64,000 bases of DNA from Mesorhizobium sp. ES1-4 (GTDB lineage: Bacteria; Pseudomonadota; Alphaproteobacteria; Rhizobiales; Rhizobiaceae). The notes beneath the pieces were generated by a model. That model was not told the DNA's origin. It did no database searches and saw only the letters and a list, made by a program, of their open reading frames with translations. How positions within the stretch are numbered: the first letter of the stretch is position 1; each line of letters starts with the position of its first letter. Shown one piece after another: positions 60,178-64,000 of this stretch. The position numbers and the translations under genes were made by a program. The stretch spans positions 62,001 to 126,000 of the forward strand of contig NZ_JAIUGV010000012.1 in NCBI RefSeq assembly GCF_020164745.1. The letters are read 5' to 3'.

Positions 60178-60669
60178 ATGAAAACCACATCGACGACTGC
60201 AGCTTTCGGGCTCGCTGCCGCCATGCTCATGGCCGGAGGCGCGGTCCAAGCCGCCGCGCTTGTCCAAGTCTCGCTGTGGGACAAAGGCGCGAGCATGGAG
60301 ATGCCGATGGGTCTTGCCTATGCAACGCCAGGCCTTGATCTGGCCAAGGCCACCATGGGCATCAAGGCCTTGCCTCGCGCGGTGAAGGCCGGGGAGGTTA
60401 CATTCAACGTGAAAAATGACTCCAAGGACGGCGTTCACGAAATGATCGTGATGTACCTCGCCGATCCCAGCAAGCCGCTTCCTTACATTGAAGCCGAGAA
60501 CAGGGTCGACGAAGACAAGGCCGGCGACAAGGGTGAGGTCTCGGAGCTCGATCCCGGCAAATCAGGTTCATTGACGGTCGAGCTGAAGGCTGGAAAATAC
60601 CTGCTCATCTGCAACGTGCCAGGTCACTACGGGGCCGGCATGTGGACTGAATTCACCGTCGATCCGTAA
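60178..60669 (+). CDS. Periplasmic cupredoxin
   Basis: A 163-aa exported blue-copper-type protein. Signal peptide ends AAMLMAGGAVQAAA. Copper ligands are visible: His in DGVHEMIV, then Cys, His and Met in CNVPGHYGAGMW. It probably carries electrons between a cytochrome and a terminal reductase or oxidase. ATG 60178 follows GAAGGAGGATCGTC. Confidence 0.88.
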   Translation: MKTTSTTAAFGLAAAMLMAGGAVQAAALVQVSLWDKGASMEMPMGLAYATPGLDLAKATMGIKALPRAVKAGEVTFNVKNDSKDGVHEMIVMYLADPSKPLPYIEAENRVDEDKAGDKGEVSELDPGKSGSLTVELKAGKYLLICNVPGHYGAGMWTEFTVDP

Positions 60670-60809
60670 CGTGGACGGCGGTTCGCGGTCTGACGCTAGG
60701 AATGCCGGGAGGCCGTCGTGCAGGCAGACCGTCGTGCAGGCAGGCAAAGTCGCCTTCCAAAGCTTTCCCAAGTGATCCAAAGGCCAAATCGCGCGATCGG
60801 CCTGAGTCG

Positions 60810-61196
60810 TCACGGCCGTTCCACGCGGGCAACCTGATAGGTATGCATGGCACCGTTGCGCTCGACCGACACATATTCGCCGGTCACGAACAACTCGTCG
60901 CCGAGATGGAAACCGATCTCGTCGTCGCGATCGCCATCGGCGTAGTCGAAGAACCACTGGCCGCCCGGCTTGCGCCTCAACCGGCCGATCAGATCTTCCT
61001 CGCCGGTGCGGAACCGGCGAACACGGCAAGAGCCCCTGTGCGATCTCCACTCCTGCACATCGATGCGACCTTCGCCGGTCAATGGGGCCAGGAGATCATA
61101 GCCTTCCTGGCGGTCACCTTCCGGATGGCTTTTGTCGCGGGCAAGCAGCAACCGAATGTGACGGAATTTCGGGGTGAGATCCTTTGCAGTGGTCAT
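60810..61196 (-). CDS. 128-aa protein of unknown function
   Basis: A small soluble protein with a basic N-terminal half (LARDKSHPEGDRQEGYDLL) and a beta-rich second half (GRLRRKPGGQWFFDYADGDRDDEIGFHLGDELFVTGEYVSV). It has one Cys and no signal peptide. I do not recognise the family. ATG 61196 follows AAAGGAGTTCGCC, and a perfect FixK box lies 54 bases upstream, so it belongs to the low-oxygen regulon. Confidence 0.72.
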   Translation of the reverse strand: MTTAKDLTPKFRHIRLLLARDKSHPEGDRQEGYDLLAPLTGEGRIDVQEWRSHRGSCRVRRFRTGEEDLIGRLRRKPGGQWFFDYADGDRDDEIGFHLGDELFVTGEYVSVERNGAMHTYQVARVERP

Positions 61197-61243
61197 GGCG
61201 AACTCCTTTGACGGAGTTCTATCTCGCGGTAACAGGATGTGGC

Positions 61244-61257
61244 TTGATCCGCATCAA
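61244..61257 (-). promoter_or_regulatory. FixK/FNR box upstream of 128-aa gene
   Basis: TTGATCCGCATCAA is a perfect consensus site, centred 54 bases before ATG 61196. Confidence 0.75.
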
Positions 61258-61328
61258 GGAAGGTTAGAAACCTGCCTTTCCTCAAAGGTCCGCCCACACG
61301 ATGAGCGGATCCATTCGCGCGGCGACAT

Positions 61329-61784
61329 TCAGGCGGCGACCGTCGGCAGGCGGTCGCGAACCCACCTGACGATCTGGCCCGCGGTCATCGCGCCGGATGT
61401 GCGCGCGATCTCGCGCCCGCCGTGAAAGAGGATCATCGTCGGAATGCTACGGATACCGAACCTGGCCGCGACAGCCTGCTCATTGTCGGAATTGAGCTTG
61501 ATCAGGCGAACATGCGGCTCCAACTCCTTGGCCGCGGATTCATATGCGGGAGCCATCGCCTTGCAGGGGCCACACCAGGGCGCCCAGACGTCGACGACGA
61601 CCGGCAGGCTGCCGCGCGCGATCTGACAATCGAAAATGCGGCTGTCGACGTCTTCCGGGTGACCCGAAAACAGCACGTTTCCGCACTTGCCGCATTTCGC
61701 CTCCATCGCATTGCGGGCCGGCGGCAGGCGATTGACCCCACCGCATTTGCTGCAAACCACCAGATTGTGCTGTGCCATGGCCAT
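61329..61784 (-). CDS. trxC: Thioredoxin 2 (TrxC)
   Basis: A 151-aa thioredoxin with an N-terminal zinc ribbon (CSKCGG and CGKCGN) and the active site WAPWCGPCKA. This domain pair defines TrxC, an oxidative-stress thioredoxin. ATG 61784 or 61778. It follows the P-type ATPase by 24 bases on the same strand and is probably cotranscribed. Confidence 0.93.
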   Translation of the reverse strand: MAMAQHNLVVCSKCGGVNRLPPARNAMEAKCGKCGNVLFSGHPEDVDSRIFDCQIARGSLPVVVDVWAPWCGPCKAMAPAYESAAKELEPHVRLIKLNSDNEQAVAARFGIRSIPTMILFHGGREIARTSGAMTAGQIVRWVRDRLPTVAA

Positions 61785-61808
61785 TCACCGATCTCGTTCT
61801 CGACACCA

Positions 61809-63662
61809 TTATGCGCGCCGCGGCCGTCCATCGCCAAGGGCGCGTAACGCGTTCAGGATTACCGCGACGTCGATCCCCTCCTGGATCAGCGCCCCGGCGA
61901 CAGGCGTGATCTGTCCCATGGCCGCGGCCGCCATTGCCAGTCCCGACAGCGCCAGCCCGGCAACAATGCTTTGCAGGGCGATCGCCCGCGTTCGCCGTGC
62001 GATCCGCACCGCATCCGCGACCGGCTGCAGACGGTCGGTCAGCACGATGACGTCGGCTGCCTCGGAGGAGGCGGTCGCGCCACGTGCTCCCATGGCGACA
62101 CCGACCGTCGCGGCCGCCAGTGCAGGGGCATCGTTGATACCGTCGCCGGCCATCATCGTCGGCGCCAGGGCTTTCTCGGCTTCGACGGTCGCGACTTTTT
62201 GGGCGGGGGTCGCGTCGGCCACAACGGCGTCGAGGTCGAGCGAAGCGGAAATGCGCTTCGCCGCCACGACATCGTCGCCCGTGAGCATGATCATGCGTGC
62301 AATGCCGGCCGAGCGCAGCTTGCCGATCGCATCCCGCGCATCGACGCGCAGGGCGTCCCCGAATGTGAATACACCGGCAAGCCGTCCGCCGAGTGCTACA
62401 AAAACCCTGAGCACCGGTTCGTCCCGGTATCTTTCTTCGCCGCTTTTCGCCCAACGGGGCAACGGCCTGTTGGCGAGCACGAGAGCCTGGGATCCCGCCG
62501 TGACAGGCATGTCTTCGACGCAGCCGGCCAGACCCGCGCCGCGATGCTCCCGCACATCATGCGGATGCGAAAGCATCAGATGCCTGGCGCGCGCCGCCCG
62601 GATGATCGAGTCGGCGAGAACGTGGTGCGAGGCCTGCTCCAGGGATGCCAACTTTTGCAGCAGATGGTCGGCATCGAGGCCGGGTTCAGCTTCAATCTCG
62701 ATGAGTTCGGCGCCCCCGATGGTCAAGGTCCCCGTCTTGTCAAAGATCGCGGTCCTGACTTGGGCGAGGGCCTCCAGGGCCGCCGAGCCCTTCATCAGGA
62801 TGCCGGCACGCGCGGCGCGCGATACGCCGCCGATAAAGGCAACCGGCGCGGCGAGGATGAGCGGGCAAGGCGTCGCGACGACCAGCACGGCGAGCGCCCG
62901 GATGGGATCGCCGGAGATGTACCAGGCGAGGCCGGAAACCAGCAAAGTGGCAGGCAGCAGGAACAGGGCGAAGCGGTCGGCCATGCGAATGAAAGGCGCT
63001 TTGACAGTCTGCGCTGCCGCGACCATGCGCACGATCGCGGCATAAGTGCTCTGGTCCGCGCGCGCGGAGGCCCGCATGTTGAAAGTTTCGCCCGCATTGA
63101 TGGTTCCGCTGCGCAGCATGTCGCCCGCATTTCGCCGCTGCGGCAGCGGCTCCCCGGTCACCGCAGACTCGTCGAGCGATGCCGACGGGTCGAGCAGGAT
63201 GCCGTCCACGGGCAGCAGCTCGCCGGCGCGCACCAGGAGATCGTCACCGACAGCGACCTCTTCAACCCGAACCATTTCTGTTCCATTCGCCGACCTGCGA
63301 TGCGCGACACGCGGCGAGCGATCGGTCAATGCCTTGAGACTGCGCTCGGCGCGGCCGCGGGCAAAGTCCTCGAGCACGGTGCCGCCGGCATACATGATCG
63401 CGACCACCACCGCTGCCAGCGGCTGGCCGAGCAGCAGCGCAGCCGACATCGATACAAGCGCAATCGCATCGACGCCGAAGCGGCCGATCCAGAAATCACG
63501 CAGAATGGAGATGGCGAGAGCTCCGACCACAGGCAAGGTCGCGATCGTCCAGATCGTGTCGGCCTCAAGCGGGCCGATCCCGGTTTGCCGAACGACGAAG
63601 CCAATGGCAAGGCCCAGGATGGGCAAGACCAGCAACAGGCGTCGGAGGATGGACTCGTTCAT
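61809..63662 (-). CDS. P1B-type heavy-metal ATPase without HMA domain
   Basis: A 617-aa cation-transporting P-type ATPase. Motifs: DESAVTGEPLP, the intramembrane VATPCPLILAAP, phosphorylation site FDKTGTLT, MLTGDD and MAGDGINDAPAL. There is no N-terminal metal-binding domain. TPC in place of the CPC of CopA/ZntA recalls the P1B-5 group (for example the nodulation-induced Nia of Sinorhizobium), which moves Ni or Fe; this subclass is inferred. ATG 63662 follows GGAAGGCATCGC; the frame to 63884 overlaps the divergent gene. Confidence 0.88.
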   Translation of the reverse strand: MNESILRRLLLVLPILGLAIGFVVRQTGIGPLEADTIWTIATLPVVGALAISILRDFWIGRFGVDAIALVSMSAALLLGQPLAAVVVAIMYAGGTVLEDFARGRAERSLKALTDRSPRVAHRRSANGTEMVRVEEVAVGDDLLVRAGELLPVDGILLDPSASLDESAVTGEPLPQRRNAGDMLRSGTINAGETFNMRASARADQSTYAAIVRMVAAAQTVKAPFIRMADRFALFLLPATLLVSGLAWYISGDPIRALAVLVVATPCPLILAAPVAFIGGVSRAARAGILMKGSAALEALAQVRTAIFDKTGTLTIGGAELIEIEAEPGLDADHLLQKLASLEQASHHVLADSIIRAARARHLMLSHPHDVREHRGAGLAGCVEDMPVTAGSQALVLANRPLPRWAKSGEERYRDEPVLRVFVALGGRLAGVFTFGDALRVDARDAIGKLRSAGIARMIMLTGDDVVAAKRISASLDLDAVVADATPAQKVATVEAEKALAPTMMAGDGINDAPALAAATVGVAMGARGATASSEAADVIVLTDRLQPVADAVRIARRTRAIALQSIVAGLALSGLAMAAAAMGQITPVAGALIQEGIDVAVILNALRALGDGRPRRA

Positions 63663-63758
63663 GCGATGCCTTCCGATAGGTCGCTGCTCGCCAATTTCCG
63701 CCAGCGCTGACGCGCGCCGAACTCGACCGACAGCTAATCGCAAGAACTGGCGAACGCT

Positions 63759-63772
63759 TTGATCCAACGCAA
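63759..63772. promoter_or_regulatory. FixK-type box in P-type ATPase / acyl-CoA synthetase divergent region
   Basis: TTGATCCAACGCAA fits TTG(A/C)-N6-(T/G)CAA. It lies 58 bases before the plus-strand GTG at 63824 and about 100 before the minus-strand ATPase. Confidence 0.55.
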
Positions 63773-63823
63773 CGAACGGGCCGGATCGAACGGCGATCAT
63801 CGCCACGAACAGGAGACGCAGGG

Positions 63824-64000
63824 GTGACGATCCGAAATCTGGAACATGCGTTCGCCCCGAAGTCGGTTGCCGTTTTCGGCGCATCGCCGCGTGACGGCTC
63901 GGTCGCCCGCGTCGTGCTCGAAAACATCGTCAGCGGCGGGTTCGAGGGTGATATCTGGGCGGTCAACCCGAAATACCGGCAAGTGGCCGGTCGGCCATGC
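63824..64000 (+). CDS. ADP-forming acyl-CoA synthetase / protein acetyltransferase (3' truncated)
   Basis: The first 59 codons are present; the gene continues beyond the window. GTG 63824 follows AGGAGACGCAGG. KSVAVFGASPRDGSVARVVLENIVSGGFEGDIWAVNP is the CoA-binding Rossmann domain that begins ADP-forming acetate-CoA ligases and the Pat-type lysine acetyltransferases. It would reuse acetate or regulate proteins by acetylation, in line with the Xfp-AckA pair. Whether a GNAT domain follows cannot be seen. Confidence 0.8.
   Translation, partial: MTIRNLEHAFAPKSVAVFGASPRDGSVARVVLENIVSGGFEGDIWAVNPKYRQVAGRPC

Noticed and set aside
1..64000. CRISPR array, tRNA, rRNA or intact prophage
   Set aside because: No regularly spaced repeats, no GTTCGAATC-type T-arm within a cloverleaf, no rRNA-like sequence and no phage structural genes were seen by eye.

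Overview
The window reads as a chromosomal or large-replicon segment of an alphaproteobacterium of the Rhizobiales, most likely Mesorhizobium or a close relative. This is inferred from high GC, an aapJQMP general amino-acid transporter, opine-type ABC transporters, a FixK-type regulator with TTGA-N6-TCAA boxes, a RIME-like intergenic repeat and an IS66 scar. No tRNA, rRNA, CRISPR array, intact transposon or phage gene was seen.

Left third (1-13 kb): solute uptake and catabolism. It holds the aapJQMP operon (aapJ cut by the window edge), a carboxylesterase, an SDR plus dihydrodipicolinate-synthase-like pair, a second amino-acid ABC transporter on the minus strand and a class V aminotransferase. 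An IS66 transposase scar lies at 8.4 kb.

13-18.7 kb: an unusual accessory block. A tight four-gene minus-strand operon (159-aa protein, 112-aa coiled coil, WD40-type propeller, 57-aa protein) has no function I recognise. It is divergent from a lone propane-monooxygenase-type di-iron hydroxylase alpha subunit with all six iron ligands, an abnormal C-terminus and no partner subunits. A textbook sigma-54 promoter and upstream repeats lie between them.

18.7-33 kb: 3-hydroxybutyrate/acetoacetate genes (bdhA, adc, patatin) with a divergent TetR gene. Then comes a LysR-controlled eight-gene operon with a Rieske oxygenase, its reductase, an aminotransferase, an FAD oxidoreductase, a remarkable DUF2817-ABC ATPase fusion, a binding protein and two permeases. 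It looks like a complete import-and-degrade pathway for one unidentified amino-acid-like compound.

33-64 kb: a microaerobic energy island. It contains cydDC and cydABX (bd oxidase), a sulfide module (rhodanese, SqrR/BigR-like ArsR, SQR, DUF2892, RND pump), phosphoketolase plus acetate kinase, a Cys-free FixK-like regulator, a universal stress protein, a cytochrome c with a coupled small membrane protein, arcDABC (arginine deiminase pathway), a BON protein, cytochrome b561, PepSY, a cupredoxin, TrxC, a P1B-type ATPase and the start of an acyl-CoA synthetase. I find twelve candidate FixK/FNR boxes in front of these genes. This suggests one regulon that supplies high-affinity respiration, substrate-level ATP and electron-transfer proteins when oxygen is low.
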